Source of the DNA: Spongilla lacustris
Lineage: Eukaryota > Porifera > Demospongiae > Spongillida > Spongillidae
Direction: 5' to 3'
Length of the DNA stretch: 64,000 nucleotides
Assembly: GCA_949361645.1 (NCBI GenBank)
Contig: OX442418.1
Span: 7,505,376-7,569,375, forward strand
In this document: piece after piece, positions 23,348-37,000 of the stretch
Position numbering within the stretch: the first letter of the stretch is position 1
How the letters are laid out: each line of letters begins with the position of its first letter
Notes under the pieces: generated by a model
What the model was told of the DNA's origin: nothing
The model's input: only the letters and a program-made list of their open reading frames with translations
Database searches by the model: none
Program-made: the position numbers and the translations under genes

Positions 23348-24484
23348 CACTGGGACTTTGAATCCCCCCTACTGGCACTTAGAATCCCCCGACTGGCACT
23401 TAGAATTACCCCCACTAGCACTTAGAATTACCCCCACTAGCACTTAGAATCCCTCCCGCTGGCACTTAGAATCCCTCCACTAGCACTTTGAATCACCCCC
23501 ACTTGCACTTAGATTCCCCACCCACTGGCACTTAGAATTCCTCCCAATGGCACATAGAATCCCCCCCACTGGCTCTTAGAATCCCTCCGGCTGGCTCTTA
23601 GAATCCCTCCCATTGGCACTTAGAATCCCCCCACTGGCAGCAAGAATCCCCCCCAATGGCATTTAGAATCCCCCCCACTGGCACTTAGAAACCCTGCCAC
23701 TGGCAATTAGAATCCCCTCCACTGGCACTTAGAATCCCCCCACTGGCACTTAGAATCCCCCCTGGCACTTAGAATCCCCCCACTGGCACTTAGATTCCCC
23801 CAACTGGCACTTAGAATACCCCCCAATGGCACTTACAATCCCCCCACTGGCTGTTTGAACCCTCCCGCATGCACTTGGAATTTCCCCACTGTGACTTAGA
23901 ATCCCCCCCAATGGCACTTAGAATCCCCCTACTGGCACTTAGAATTCCCCCCACTTGCACTTAGAATCCCCCCCCAATGGCACTCAGAGTCCCCCCCACT
24001 GGCACTTAGAATCCCCTCCACTGGCACTTAGAATCCCCCCCAATGGCACTTAGAATCCCCCCTCTGGCACTTAGAATCTCCCCACTGGCACTTAAAATCG
24101 CCCCCACTGGCACTTAGAATCTCCTCACTGGCACTTAGAATCCCCTCACTGGCACTTAGAATCCCACCCACTGGCAATTAGAATCCCCCCCACTGGCACT
24201 TAGAATCCCTCCACTGGCACTTAGAATCCCCCCATTGGCACTTGGAATCCCCCCCACTGGCACTTACAACCCCTCACTGGCTATTAGAATCCCTCCCTCA
24301 CGCACTTAGAATTCCCCCACTGGGACTTAGAATTCCCCCCACTGGGACTTAGAATTCCCCCCACTGGCAATTCGAATCCCCGCACTGGCGTTTAGAATCC
24401 CTCCCACTGGCACTTAGAATCCCCTCACTGGCAATTAGAATCCCTCCCGCTGGCACATAGAATCCCTCCCACTAGCACTTAGAA
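23348..24484 (-). repeat. Minisatellite C array, C-rich strand up
   Basis: The inverted copy of 17,310-18,424; the same order of odd variants (for example ATTACCCCCACTAGC) can be followed outward from the hinge. Confidence 0.93.
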
Positions 24485-24984
24485 GCCCTGCTTATGGTCT
24501 ATGATAAACAATTAGTGTAAGATCATAGCATTGGGTACTCTGGCTCCTGCAGGAGCCGTACTTTTGGACGATGATAAACAATAAACTTTAGTGTAAGAAC
24601 ATAGCATTGGGTACTATGGCTCCTGCAGGAGCTGTACTGATAGACATTAACCTTGAGTGAAAGAACTTACCATTGGGTACTATGGCTCCGGCAGGAGCCG
24701 TACTTATGGTCAATGATAAACAGTAACCTTTAATGTAAGAACATAGCATAGAGTTCTATGGCTCCTGCTGGAGCCCTACTTAGGGTCTATGATAAACAAT
24801 AACCTTTAGTGTATGAACCTAGCATTGGGTACTATGGCTCCTGCAGGAGCCGTATTTATGGACTATGATGAACAAAAACCTTTAGTGTAAGAACTTAGCA
24901 ATGGGTACTATGGCCCCTGCAGGAGCCCAACTTTTGGTCTATAGTAAACAATAACCTTTAGTGTAAGAACTTAGCATTGGAATC
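24485..24984 (+). repeat. Satellite B array
   Basis: Inverted copy of 16,814-17,309 and direct copy of 29,047-29,545. It begins AAGCCCTGCTTATGG and ends TTAGCATTGGAATCC in both direct copies. Confidence 0.93.
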
Positions 24985-26571
24985 CACCCACTGGCACTTA
25001 GAATCCCCCCAAGGGCACTTAGAATCCCCCAACTGGCAATTAGAATCCCCCCCACTGGCACTTACAATCCCCCCACTGGCTCTGAAAATCCCACCGGCAC
25101 GGACTTAGAATTCCCCCACTGGGACTTAAATCCCCCCCCCCCCCCCCCCCCACTGGTCCTTAGAATCCCACCACTGGCACTTAAAATCCCTCCCACTGGT
25201 ACTTAGAATCCCCCTCACTGGCACTTAGAATTTTTCCCGCTGGCACTTAGAATCCCTCCCACTAGCACTTAGAATCCCCCACTGGCACTTAGAATCCCCC
25301 AACTGGCACTAAGAATCCCTCCCAATGGCACTTAGAATCACCCCACTGGCACTTAGAATCCCCCCACTTGCACTTAGAATCCCCCCCACTTGCACTTAGA
25401 ATCCACCCCACTGGCAATTAGAATCCCCCCACTGGCACTTAGAATCCCCCCCACTTGCACTTAGAATCCACCCCACTGGCAATTAGAATCCCCCCCACTG
25501 GCACTTAGAATCCCCCCACTGGCACTTGAGATCCCTCCAATGGCACTTAGAATCCCCCTCACTGGCACTTAGAATCTCCCAACTGGCACTTAGAATCCCC
25601 CCCACTGGGACTTAAAATCCCCATACTGGCTCTTAAAATCCCTCCCGCATGCACTTGAAATCCCTCCACTGGCAATTAGAATCCCTTCCACTGGCACGTA
25701 GAATCCCCCCACTGGCACTAGAATCCCTCCCACTGGCACTTAGAATCCCCCCTACTTGCACTTAGAATCCCCGCCACTGGCACTGAGAATACCCCCCACT
25801 GGCACTTGGAATCCCCCCACTGGCACTTAGAATCCCCCCACTGGCACTTAGAATCCCCCCTCTGGCACGTAGAATCCCCCCAATGGCACTTAGAATTCCC
25901 CCGCTGGCACTTAGAATACCCCCCACTTGAACTTAGAATCCCCCCACTGGCACTTAGTATCCCCCCCACTGGCACTTTGAATCCCTCCCGCTGGCACTTA
26001 GAATTCCCCACTGGCACTTAGAATCCCCCCATTGGCACTGAGAATCCTCCCCACTGGCACTTCGAATCCCCCCACTGGCTCTTAGAATCCTCCCACTGGC
26101 TCTTAGAATCCCTCCTGCATGCACTTGGAATCCCCCCACTGGCACTTAGAATCCCCCCCACTGGCACTTAGAATCCCCCCCACTGGCACTTAGAATCCCC
26201 CCCCACTGGCACTTAGAATTCCACCCCTGGCACTAGAATCCTCCCCACTGGCACTTCGAATCCCCCCAATCCCTCCCGCATGCACTTGGAATCCCCCCAC
26301 TGGCACTTAGAATCCCCTCCGCTGGCTCTTAGAATCTCTCAGGCTGGCACTTAGAATCACCCCCGATGGCACTTAGAATCCCTAGGGCTGGCTCATAGAA
26401 TCCCTCCCTCTGGCACATAGAATCCCCCCACTGGCACATAAAATCCCCCCACTGACACTTAGAATCCCTTCCACTGGCACTTAGAATCCCCCCCACTGGC
26501 AATTAGAATCCCCTCCACTGGCAATTAGAATCCCCCCCACTGGCACTTAGAATACCTCCACTGGCACAAAA
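24985..26571 (-). repeat. Minisatellite C array, C-rich strand up
   Basis: Inverted copy of 15,191-16,813, with a C run at about 25,132-25,151 in the matching unit. Direct copy of 29,546-31,117. Confidence 0.93.
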
Positions 26572-27192
26572 GGTTGTTGTTTATCGTAGTCCATAAGTAC
26601 GGCTCCTGCAGGAGCCAAAGTACCCAATGCTAAGCACTTACTCCAAAGGTTATTCTTTATCATAGACCATATTTAGGGCTCCTGCAGGAGCGATAGAACC
26701 CTATGCTATGTTCTTACACTAAAGGTTACTGTTTATCATAGACAATAAGTACGGCTCCTGCTGGAGCCGTAGTACCCAATGCTAAGTCCTTACACTAAAG
26801 GTTATTGTCTATAAGTACGGCTCCAGCTGGAGCCATAACATCCAATGCTATGTTCTTACACTAAAGGTTATTGTTTATCATAGTCAGAAAGTACGGCTCC
26901 TGCAGGAGCGATAGTACCCAATGCAATGATCTTAGATTAAAGGTGACTGTTTATCATAGACCATTTGTACGGCTAATGTAGGAGCCATAGTACCCTTAGC
27001 TAAGTTCTTGCACTAAAGGTTATTGATTATCATAGACCACAAGTACGGCTCCTGCAGGAGCCATAGTACTATATGCTAAGTTCTGACACTAAAGGTTATT
27101 GTTAATCATGAACCATAAGTAGGGCTCCTTCAGGAGTCATAGTACCATTTCCTTAGTTCATACACTCGAGGTTACTGTTTATCATAGACCAT
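26572..27192 (-). repeat. Satellite B array ending at a duplication breakpoint
   Basis: About eight minus-strand B units. They stop at ATCATAGACCATAA and jump directly into mid-C sequence (GAGCCAGTATGGGG) at about 27,193, the junction of the tandem duplication. Confidence 0.92.
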
Positions 27193-28017
27193 AAGAGCCA
27201 GTATGGGGATTTTCAGTGCAAGTGGGGGGGATTGTAAGTGCCAGTTGGAGGATTTTAAGTGCCTGTGGGGGGATTCTAAGTGCCAGTGGGGGGATTCTAA
27301 GTGCCATTGGGGGGATTTAAGTGCCAGTAGGGGGGATTCTAAGTGCCAGTGGGGGGGATTCTAAGTGCCAGTGGGGGGGATTCTAATTGCCAGTGGGGTG
27401 GATTCTAAGTGCAAGTGGAAGGGATTCTAAGTGCCAGTGGGGGGATTCTAAGTGCCAGTGGGGGGATTCTAAGTGCCATTGGGAGGGATTTTTAGTGCCA
27501 GTTGGAGGATTCTAAGTGCCAGTGGGGGATTCTATGTGGTAGCGGGAGGGATTCTAAGTGCCAGCGGGAAAAATTCTAAGTGCCAGTGGGGGGGATTCTA
27601 AGTACCAGTGGGAGGGATTCTAAGTGCCAGTGGAGGGATTCTAAGTGCCAGGGGGGGGGGGATTCTAAGTCCCAGTGGGGGAATTCTAAGTCCGTGCCGG
27701 AGGGATTCTCATAGCCAGTGGGGGGATTGTAAGTGCCAGTGGGGGTGATTCTAATTGCCATTTGGGGGATTCTAAGTGCCCTTGGGGGGATTCTAAGTGC
27801 CAGTGGGGGGATTCCAAGTGTCAGTGGGGGGATTCTATAAGCCATTGGGGAGATTCTGAGTGCCAGTGAGAGGGAATCGAAGAGCCAGCCGGAGGGATTC
27901 TTAGTGCCAGTGGGAGGGATTCGAATTGCCAGTGGGGAGGATTCTAAGTGCCAGTGGGATGATTCTAAGTGCCAGTGGGGAAGATGTTAAGTGCCAGTGG
28001 GGGGGATTGAAAATGCC
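27193..28017 (+). repeat. Minisatellite C array (second copy)
   Basis: Begins with the same GAGCCAGTATGGGGATTTTC found at 22,523 and follows it to the third hinge (GAAAATGCCACTGGGACTTT). Confidence 0.93.
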
Positions 28018-29046
28018 ACTGGGACTTTGAATCCCCCCTACTGGCACTTAGAATCCCCCGACTGGCACTTAGAATTCCCCCCACTAGCACTTAGAATGCC
28101 TCCCGCTGGCACTTAGAATCCCTCCACTAGCACTTTGAATCACCCCCACTTGCACTTAGATTCCCACCCACTGGCACTTAGAATTCCTCCCAATGGCACA
28201 TAGAATCGCCCCCACTGGCTCTTAGAATCCCTCCGGCTGGCTCTTAGAATCCCTCCCACTGGCACTTAGAATCCCCCCACTGGCATATGGAATCCCCCAA
28301 CTGACACTAAGAATCCCTCCCACTGGCACTTAGAATCCCCTCATTGGCACTTAGAATCCCCCACTGGCAGTAAGAATCCCACCCAATGGCACTTAGAATC
28401 CCCCCCACTGGCACTTAGAAACGCCGCCACTGGCAATTAGAATCCCCTCCACTGGCACTTAGAATCCCCCCACTGGCACTTAGAATCCCCCCACTGGCAC
28501 TTAGAATCCCCCCACAGGCACTTAGATTCCCCCAACTGGCACATAGAATACTCCCCAATGGCACTTACAATCCCCCCACTGGCTGTTTGAACCCTCCCGC
28601 ATGCACTTGGAATTCCCCCACTGTGACTTACAATCCCCCCTACTGGCACTTAGAATCCCCCTACTGGCACTTAGAATCCCCCCCACATGCACTTAGAATC
28701 CCCCCCAATGGCACTTAGAATCCCCCCCCCCACTGGCACTTAAATCTCCCCACTGGCACTTAGAATCCCCCCCACTGGCACTAAGAATCTCCTCACTGGC
28801 ACTTAGAATCCCCTCACTGGCACTTAAAATACCCCCCACTGGCAATTAGAATCCCCCCCACTGGCACTTAGAATCCCTCCCGCACGCACTTAGAATTCCC
28901 CCACTGGTACTTAGAACTCCCCGCACTGGCAATTCGAATCCCCGCACTGGCATTTAGAATCCCTTCCAATGGCACTTAGAATCCCTTCACTGGCAATTAG
29001 AATCCATCCCGCTGGCACATAGAATCCCTCCCACTAGCACTTAGAA
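28018..29046 (-). repeat. Minisatellite C array (second copy)
   Basis: Direct repeat of 23,348-24,484, and the inverted counterpart of 17,310-18,424. Confidence 0.93.
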
Positions 29047-29545
29047 GCCCTGCTTATGGTCTATGATAAACAATTAGTGTAAGATCATAGCATTTGGTAC
29101 TATGGCTCCTGCCAGGAGCCGTACTTTTGGACAATGATAAACAATAATCTTTAGTGTAAGAACATAGCATTGGGTACTATGGCTCCTGCAGGAGCCGTAC
29201 TTATAGACATTAACCTTGAGTGAAAGAACTTACCATTGGGTACTATGGCTCCGGCAGGAGCCGTACTTATGGTCAATGATAAACAGTAACCTTTAGTGTA
29301 AGAACATAGCATAGAGTTCTATGGCTCCTGCTGGAGCCCTAATTGGGGTCTATGATAAACAATAACCTTTAGTGTATGAACCTAGCATTGGGTACTATGG
29401 CTCCTGCAGGAGCCGTACTTATGGACTATGATGAACAAAAATCTTTAGTGTAAGAACTTAGCAATGGGTACTATGGCATCTGCAGGAGCCCAACTTTTGG
29501 TCTATAGTAAACAATAACCTTTAGTGTAAGAACTTAGCATTGGAA
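29047..29545 (+). repeat. Satellite B array (second copy)
   Basis: Direct repeat of 24,485-24,984, with only scattered base differences. Confidence 0.93.
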
Positions 29546-31117
29546 TCCACCCACTGGCACTTAGAATCCCCCCAAGGGCACTTAGAATCCCCCAACTGGC
29601 AATTAGAATCCCCCCCACTGGCACTTACAATCCCCCCACTGGCTCTGAGAATCCCTCCGGCACGGACTTAGAATTCCCCCACTGGGACTTAAATCCCCCC
29701 CCCCCCCCCCCACTGGCACTTAGAATCCCACCACTGGCACTTAAAATCCCTCCCACTGGTACTTAGAATCCCCCCCACAGGCACTTAGAATTTTTCCCGC
29801 TGGCACTTAGAATCCCTCCCACTAGCACTTAGAATCCCCCAAAGGCACTTAGAATCCCCCAACTGGCACTAAGAATCCCTCCCAATGGCACTTAGAATCC
29901 CCCCACTGGCACTTAGAATCCCCCCACTGGTACTTAGAATCCCCCCCACTTGCACTTAGAATCCACCCCACTGGCATTTTAAATCCCCCCCACTGGCACT
30001 TAGAATCCCCCCCACTGGCACTTAGAATCCCCCCACTGGCACTTAGAATCCCCTCACTGGCACTTAGAATCTCCCAACTGGCACTTAGAATCCCCCCCAC
30101 TGGGACTTAAAATCCCCATACTGGCTCTTAAAATCCCTCCAGCATGCACTTGGAATCCCTCCACTGGCAATTAGAATCCCTTCCACTGGCACGTAGAATC
30201 CCCCCACTGGCACTAGAATCCCCCCCACTGGCACTTACAATCCCTCTAGCTGGCACTTAGAATCCCCCCACTGGCACTTAGAATCCCACCTACTTGCACT
30301 TAGAATCCCCGCCACTGGCACTAAGAATACCCCCCACTGGCACTTGGAATCCCCCCACTGGCACTTAGAATCCCCCCACTGGCACTTAGAATCCCCCCTC
30401 TGGCACGTAGAATCCCCCCAATGGCACTTAGTATCCCCCCCGCTGGCACTTAGAATATCCCCCACATGAACTTAGAATCTCCCCACTGGCCCTTAGAATC
30501 CCCCCCACTGGCACTTTGAATCCCTCCCACTGGCACTTAGAATTCCCCACTGGCACTTAGAATCCCCCCATTGGCACTTAGAATCCTCCCCACTGGCACT
30601 TCTAATCCCCCACTGGCTCTTAGAATCCTCAAGCTGGCTCTTAGAATCCCTCCCGCATGCACTTGGAATCCCCCCACTGGCACTTAGAATCCCCCCCACT
30701 GGCACTTAGAATCCCCCCACTGGCACTTAGAATCCCCCCCACTGGCACTTACAATTCCACCCCTGGCACTAGAATCCTCCCCACTGGCACTTCGAATCCC
30801 CCCACTGGCACTTAGAATCCCTCCCGCATGCACTTGGAATCCCCCCACTGGCACTTAGAAACCCCTCCGCTGGCTCTTAGAATCCCTCCCGCTGGCACTT
30901 AGAATCACCCCCGATGGCACTTAGAATCCCTAGGGCTGGCTCATAGAATCCCTCCCACTGGCACATAGAATCCCCCCACTGGCACATAAAATCCCCCCAC
31001 TGACACTTAGAATCCCTTCCACTGGCACTTAGAATCACCCCCACAGGCAATTAGAATCCCCTCCACTGGCAATTAGAATCCCCCCCACTGGCACTTAGAA
31101 TACCTCCACTGGCACAA
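29546..31117 (-). repeat. Minisatellite C array (second copy)
   Basis: Direct repeat of 24,985-26,571, with the C run at about 29,694-29,711. Confidence 0.93.
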
Positions 31118-31258
31118 AATTATACATACGGACTTAGAATCCCCCCCACTAGCACTTAGAATACCTCCACTGGCACAGAATTATACATACAGACTTAGAA
31201 TTCCCCCACAGGGATTTAAATCCCCCCCCCCCCCCCCCCCCCACTGGCACTTAGAATC
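31118..31258 (-). repeat. Scrambled C remnant with ATTATACATAC motif
   Basis: Two short copies of GGCACAAAATTATACATACG or a close variant, separated by C units, then a 21-C run (31,211-31,231). This interrupts an otherwise continuous copy of the 26,572 junction and looks like a small local rearrangement. Confidence 0.8.
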
Positions 31259-34012
31259 CTAAGCACTTACTCCAAAGGTTATTCTTTATCATAGACCATG
31301 TGTAGGGCTCCTGCAGGAGCGATAGAACCCTATGCTATGTTCTTACACTAAAGGTTACTGTTTATCATAGACAATAAGTACGGCTCCTGCTGGAGCCGTA
31401 GTACCCAATGCTAAGTCCTTACACTAAAGGTTATTTTCTATAAGTACAGCTCCAGCTGGAGCCATAATATCCAATGCTGTTCTTACACTAAAGGTTATTG
31501 TTTATCATAGTCAGAATGTACGGCTCCTGCAGGAGCGATAGTACCCAATGCTATGATCTTAGACTAAAGGTGATTGTTTATCATAGACCATATGTACGGC
31601 TAATGTAGGAGCCATAGTACCCTTAGCTAAGTTCTTGCACTAAAGGTTATTGATTATCATAGACCATAAGTACGGCTCCTGCAGGAGCCATAGTACTATA
31701 TGCTAAGTTCTGACACTAAAGGTTATTGTTTATCATGAAACATAAGTAGGGCTCCTTCAGTACCATTTCCTTAGTTCATACACTCGTGGTTACAGTTTAT
31801 CATAGACCATAAAGAGGGCTCCTGCAGGAGCCATAGTACTCTATGCTAAGTTGTTGCACTAAACGTTATTGTTTACAATGCGTAAATACGGCTCCTGCAG
31901 GAGCCATAGTACCCAATTCTAAGTTCTTACACTAAAGGTTAATGTTTATCATAGACAATAAGTACGGCTCCTGCAGGAGCCATATTACCCTATCTAAGAT
32001 CTTACACTAAAGGTTTAGTCCCTAAGATCGGCTCCTGCAGGAGCGATAGTACCCAATGCGAAGTTTTTACACTTTAGGTTATTGTTTAACATACACCATA
32101 CGTAGGGCTCCTGCAGGAGCCATAGTACGCTATGCTAAGTTCTTGCACTATGGGTTATTGTTTATCAAAGATCATAAGTAGGGTTCCTGCAGGAGCCATC
32201 GTACCCAATGCTAAGTTCTTACACTAAAGGTTTTTGTTTATTATAAACCACAAGTACGGCTCCAGCAGGAGCCATAGTACCCTTCGCTAAGTTCTTACAC
32301 TAAAGGTTATTGTTTACTATAGACCAAAAGTAGGGCTCCTGCAGGAGCCATAGTACCCATTGCTAAGTTCTTACACTAAAGGTTTTTGTTCATCATAGTC
32401 CATAAGTACGGCTCCTGCAGGAGCCATAGTACCCAATGCTAGGTTCATACACGAAAGGTTATTGTTTATCATAGACCATAAGCAGGGCTACTGCAGGAGC
32501 CATAGTACCCTATGCAATGTTCTTACACTAAAAGTTACTGTTTATCATAGACTATATATACGGCTCCTGCAGGAGATATAGTACCCTATGCTTAGTTCTT
32601 GCACTAAAGGTTATTGTTTATCATAGACCATATGTAGGGCTTATGTAGGAGCCATTTTACCCTTAGCTAAGTTTTTGCACTAAAGGTTATTGATTATCTT
32701 ATACCAAAAGTATGGCTTTTGCTGGAGCCATATTACCCTATGCTAAGTTCTTACGCTAAAGGTTTAGTCCCTAAGATCGGCTCCTGCAGGAGCCATAGTA
32801 CCCATGCTTAGTTCTTACACTAAAGGTTATTTTTTTTCATAGATCATATGTAGGGCTTATGAAGGAGCCATAGTACCATTAGCTAAGTCCTTGCACTAAA
32901 GGTTATTGATTATCATATACCATAAGTACGGCTTTTGCAGGAGCCATATTACCCTATGCTAGGTTCTTACACTAAAGGTTTAGTCCCTAAGATCGGCTTT
33001 TGCAGGTGCCATAGTACCCAATGCTAAGTTGTTACACTAAAAGTTATTGTTTATCATAGTGCATAAGTACGGCTCCTGCAGGAGAAATAGTATCCTATGC
33101 TAAGTTCTTACACTAAAGGTTATTGTTTATCATAGACCATACGTAGGGCTCCTGCAGAAGCCATAGTACCCTTAGCTAAGTTCTGACACTAAAGATTATT
33201 GTTTATCATAGACCATAAGTAGGGCTCCTACAGGAGCCATAGTACCCAATGCTAAGTTCTTACACTAAAGGTTATTGATTATCATAGACCATAAGTAGGG
33301 CTCCAGCAGGAGCCATAGTACCGTATGATAAGTTCTTACACTAAAAGTTATTGTTTATCATAGTCAATAAGTACGGCTCCTGCAGGAGCCATAGTACCCT
33401 ATGTTAAGTTTTTACACTAGATGTTATTGTTCATCCTAGTCCTTAGGTCCGGCTCCTGCAGGAGCCATAGTATCAAATGGTGCGTTCTTACACTAAAGAT
33501 TATTGTTTATCATAGACCATAAGTATGGCTCCTGCAGGAGCCATAGTACCCTATGTTAAGTTTTTACACTAGACGTTATTATTCATCCTAGTCCTTAGGT
33601 TCGGCTCCTGCAGGAGCCATAGTATCAAATGGTGCGTTCTTACACTAAAGGTTATTGTTTATCATAGACCATATGTTCGGCTCCTGCAGGAGCCATAGTA
33701 CCCTATGCTAGGTTCTTACACTAAAGGTTATTGTTTATCATTGACCATAAGTACGGCTCCTGCAGGAGCCATAGTACCGTATTCTAAGTTCTTACACTAA
33801 TGGTTATTGTTTATCATAGACCATACGTAGGGCTCGTGCAGGAGCCATAGTACCCTATGCTAAGTTCTTGCTCTATAGGTTATTGTTTATCATATATCAT
33901 AAGTAGGGCTCCTGCAGGAGCCATGGTACCCAATGCTAAGTTCTTGCACTAAACATTATTGTTTATAATACGTAATTACGGCTCCTGCTGGAGCCATAGT
34001 ACCCTATGCCTT
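31259..34012 (-). repeat. Satellite B array, right arm of palindrome 1
   Basis: About 36 minus-strand B units, the inverted copy of 12,655-15,190. It ends in a B/D junction (TGCCTTAGGCCAAGATG) that mirrors the one at 12,655. Confidence 0.95.
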
Positions 34013-37000
34013 AGGCCAAGATGTATTATGGTATACGTGTATAGAATTGTAGGCCCACATGTATAGTACGTCCACTTGTATATATTATTGTCTAAAACAC
34101 ATGTTAGCCCACAGTACATGTGGGCCCACAATACGTGTCGGCCTACAATACATGTGGGCCTACTGTACGTCTGGGCCTACTATACATGTGGGCCCCGCAA
34201 TACATGTGGGCATACAATACATCTGAGCCTCCTGTACTTGTGGGCCAACTTTACTTGTTAGCCCACAATACACGTGGGCCCACAGTACATGTGGGCCTTC
34301 TAAACATGTAGGCCCACAATAGATGTGGTGTATTATAGGCCCACCTGTTGTGTAGGCCCACATATTGTTCGCCCACATGTATAGTAGGCCCATATGTACT
34401 GTGGGCCCACGTATATTGTGGGCTGACAAGTAAAGATTATATGTATTGTGGTCTAAAACACATGTAGGCCCACAGTGCATGTGGGCCCACAATACATGTG
34501 GGCCTACAATACATGTGGGCCTACTGTACGTATGGGCCTACTATACATGTGGGCCCCCAATATTTTGTGCCCACATGTACAGTAAGCCCACATACAGTAG
34601 AACCACATGTATTGGGGCCCACATGTACAGCAGACCAAGACGTACAGCAGGCCAACCGGTATTGTAGGAACACAACTATTAGGCACCCACATGTATTGTA
34701 GGCCCACATGTGTTGTGGGCCCACATGTACTGTGGGCCCACATGTACTGAGAGCCCACATGTACAGCAGGCCCACATGGATTGAGGGCCCACATTTACAG
34801 TAGGCCCAAATGTATAGTAGGTCCACATGTATTGTGGGCCCACATGTACTGTGGGCCCACATGTACTTTGGACACACATATATAGTAGGCCCCCCATGTA
34901 CTTTGGGTCCACATGTAATGTGGGCCCACATGTAAAGTATACCCACATGTTCAGTAGGCCCACATGTTTTGTAGGCCCACATGTATTGTCGGCCCGCATG
35001 TGTTGGGGGCCCCCATGTATAGTAGGCCCAGATGTACAGTATGCCCAGTAGGCTCTTATGTATTGTGGTTTCACTTGTACTGTGGGCCCACATGTTTTTT
35101 AGGCCATAATATACTCCTCATGTACTGTGGGCCAAGATGTATTGTAAGTATATGTGTATAGTAGGCCCACCTGTATTGTAGGCCCACATGCATTGTGGGC
35201 CCACATGTATAGTACGTCCACGTGTATTGTGGGCTAACAATGAAATATTATATATATTATGGTCTAAAACACATGTTAGCCCACAGTACATGTGGGCCAA
35301 CAATACATGTGAGCCTACAATACATGTGGGCCTACTGTACGTCTGGGCCTACTATACATGTGGGCCCCCAATACATGGGGGCATACAATACATCTAAGCC
35401 TCCTGTACTTGTGGGCCAACTTTACTTGTTTGCCCACAATACACGTGGGCCCACAGTACATGTGGGCCTCCTAAACATGTGGGCCCACAATAGATGTGGC
35501 CGCACAATACATGTTGGCCCACAATCCATGTGGGCCTCTAATGCATGTGGGCCTATTAGACATGTGGGCCTACTTTACATCTGGGCCCACAATACATGTG
35601 GGCCTGCTGTACATGTGGGACTAGTATGCCCACAATATATGTGGGCTTACTACGCCCACAATATATCTAGGCCTACTATGCCCCCAGTATATATGGGCCT
35701 ACTACGCCCACAATATATGTGGGACTATTACGCCCACAACATACGTGGGCCTACCATGTCCACAATATATGTGGGCCTACTATACTTGTGGGCCCACAAT
35801 ACATGTGGGCCTACCATACATGTAGGCCCACAGTACATGTGGTCCCACCATACACATGGGCCTACTGTACATGTGTGACCGCAAAACATGTTAACTTACT
35901 GTACATATGGGTCCACAGTACATGAGGTCCCACAATACATGCAGGCCTTCTATACATGTGGGCCCAACATACATGCGCGCGTACTATCCATATGGGCCAC
36001 TGTACATGTGGGCTCCCAGTGCATGTGCTCCCACAATACATGTGGGCCTAGAATACATATGGGCCTACTGTATATACATGCGGGCCTGCTGTACATATTT
36101 TGGGCATAGTAGGCCCACATATTTTGTAGTACATGTGGGCCCACATTATATGTGGGCCCACCATACATATTGGCCTACTATACATGTGGGCCCACAATAC
36201 ATGTTAACTTACTATAAACATGGATCCACAGTACATGAGGTCCCACAATACATGCAGGCCTACTATACATGTAGGCCCACAATACATGCGCGTGTACTAT
36301 CCATATGGGCCCACTGTACATGTGGGCCCACTATACATGTCGGACCACTATGCGTGTAACCTACTATACTGTGGGCCCCCAATACATTTGGGCCTATTGT
36401 ACAGTAGGCCCACATGTACCGTAGGCCCAATCGTATAGTAGGCCCACATGAATTGGGGCCCTCATGTATTGTGGGCCTATAGTAGGATAACATATTCTGT
36501 GGGCCCATATGTATTATAGGCCCACAAGTACAATAGGCCCACATATGTTCTGGGCCCACAGGAATTGCGGGCGCATATGTATAGTAGCCTCAGATGTATT
36601 GTGTACCCACATGTTTTGTGGGCCATATCTCCTTTGGGCACGCATGTATAGTAGTCCCAAATGTACTGTGGGCCAACATGTATTGTGCGACCATATGTAT
36701 AGTAGGTCCACATGTATTGTGGGCAAACAGGTAAAGTAGGCCCACATGTATTGTACAGCGACATGTATTATGAACCGCCATGTATAGCAAGCCCACATGA
36801 CATGTATTAGGTTCCCCTATATATGTGTGCCCACAAGACATGTCTGCCCACAATACATATGGACCTACTATACATCTGAGCCCATAGTACATGTGGGCCC
36901 ACAATACATGTGGGCCCACTATATATGTGGGCCCCTAATACATGTGGGCCAACAATACACCCCAAAACATGTGGGGCTACAATAAATGTGCGCCCAAAGC

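Larger units (their letters stand above)
22523..31812 (+). repeat. Tandem duplication of a ~4.6-kb B/C block in palindrome 1
   Basis: 22,523-27,189 and 27,190-31,812 follow the same order of arrays, hinge, junction sequences and rare variants. The offset varies from about 4,545 to 4,673 because of array-length differences. Both units start at GAGCCAGTATGGGGATTTTC or its join, and end at the GTTTATCATAGACCATAA B variant following CACTCG. Confidence 0.8.
10505..36147. repeat. Palindrome 1, imperfect inverted repeat of satellites
   Basis: The outer arms pair at a coordinate sum of about 46,640 (for example 10,776-11,432 with 35,222-35,878; 12,145-12,477 with 34,160-34,492). The inner part pairs at about 41,770 around a centre near 20,840. 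The step between the two sums matches the tandem duplication in the right arm. Arms are highly similar but carry more indels than palindrome 2. Confidence 0.85.

Noticed and set aside
15430..30705. ORFs of 60-115 codons in minisatellite C (Ser/Gly/Cys or Pro/Leu/His repeats)
   Set aside because: Direct translations of the 21-23-bp repeat, broken at random by indels; both strands are open.
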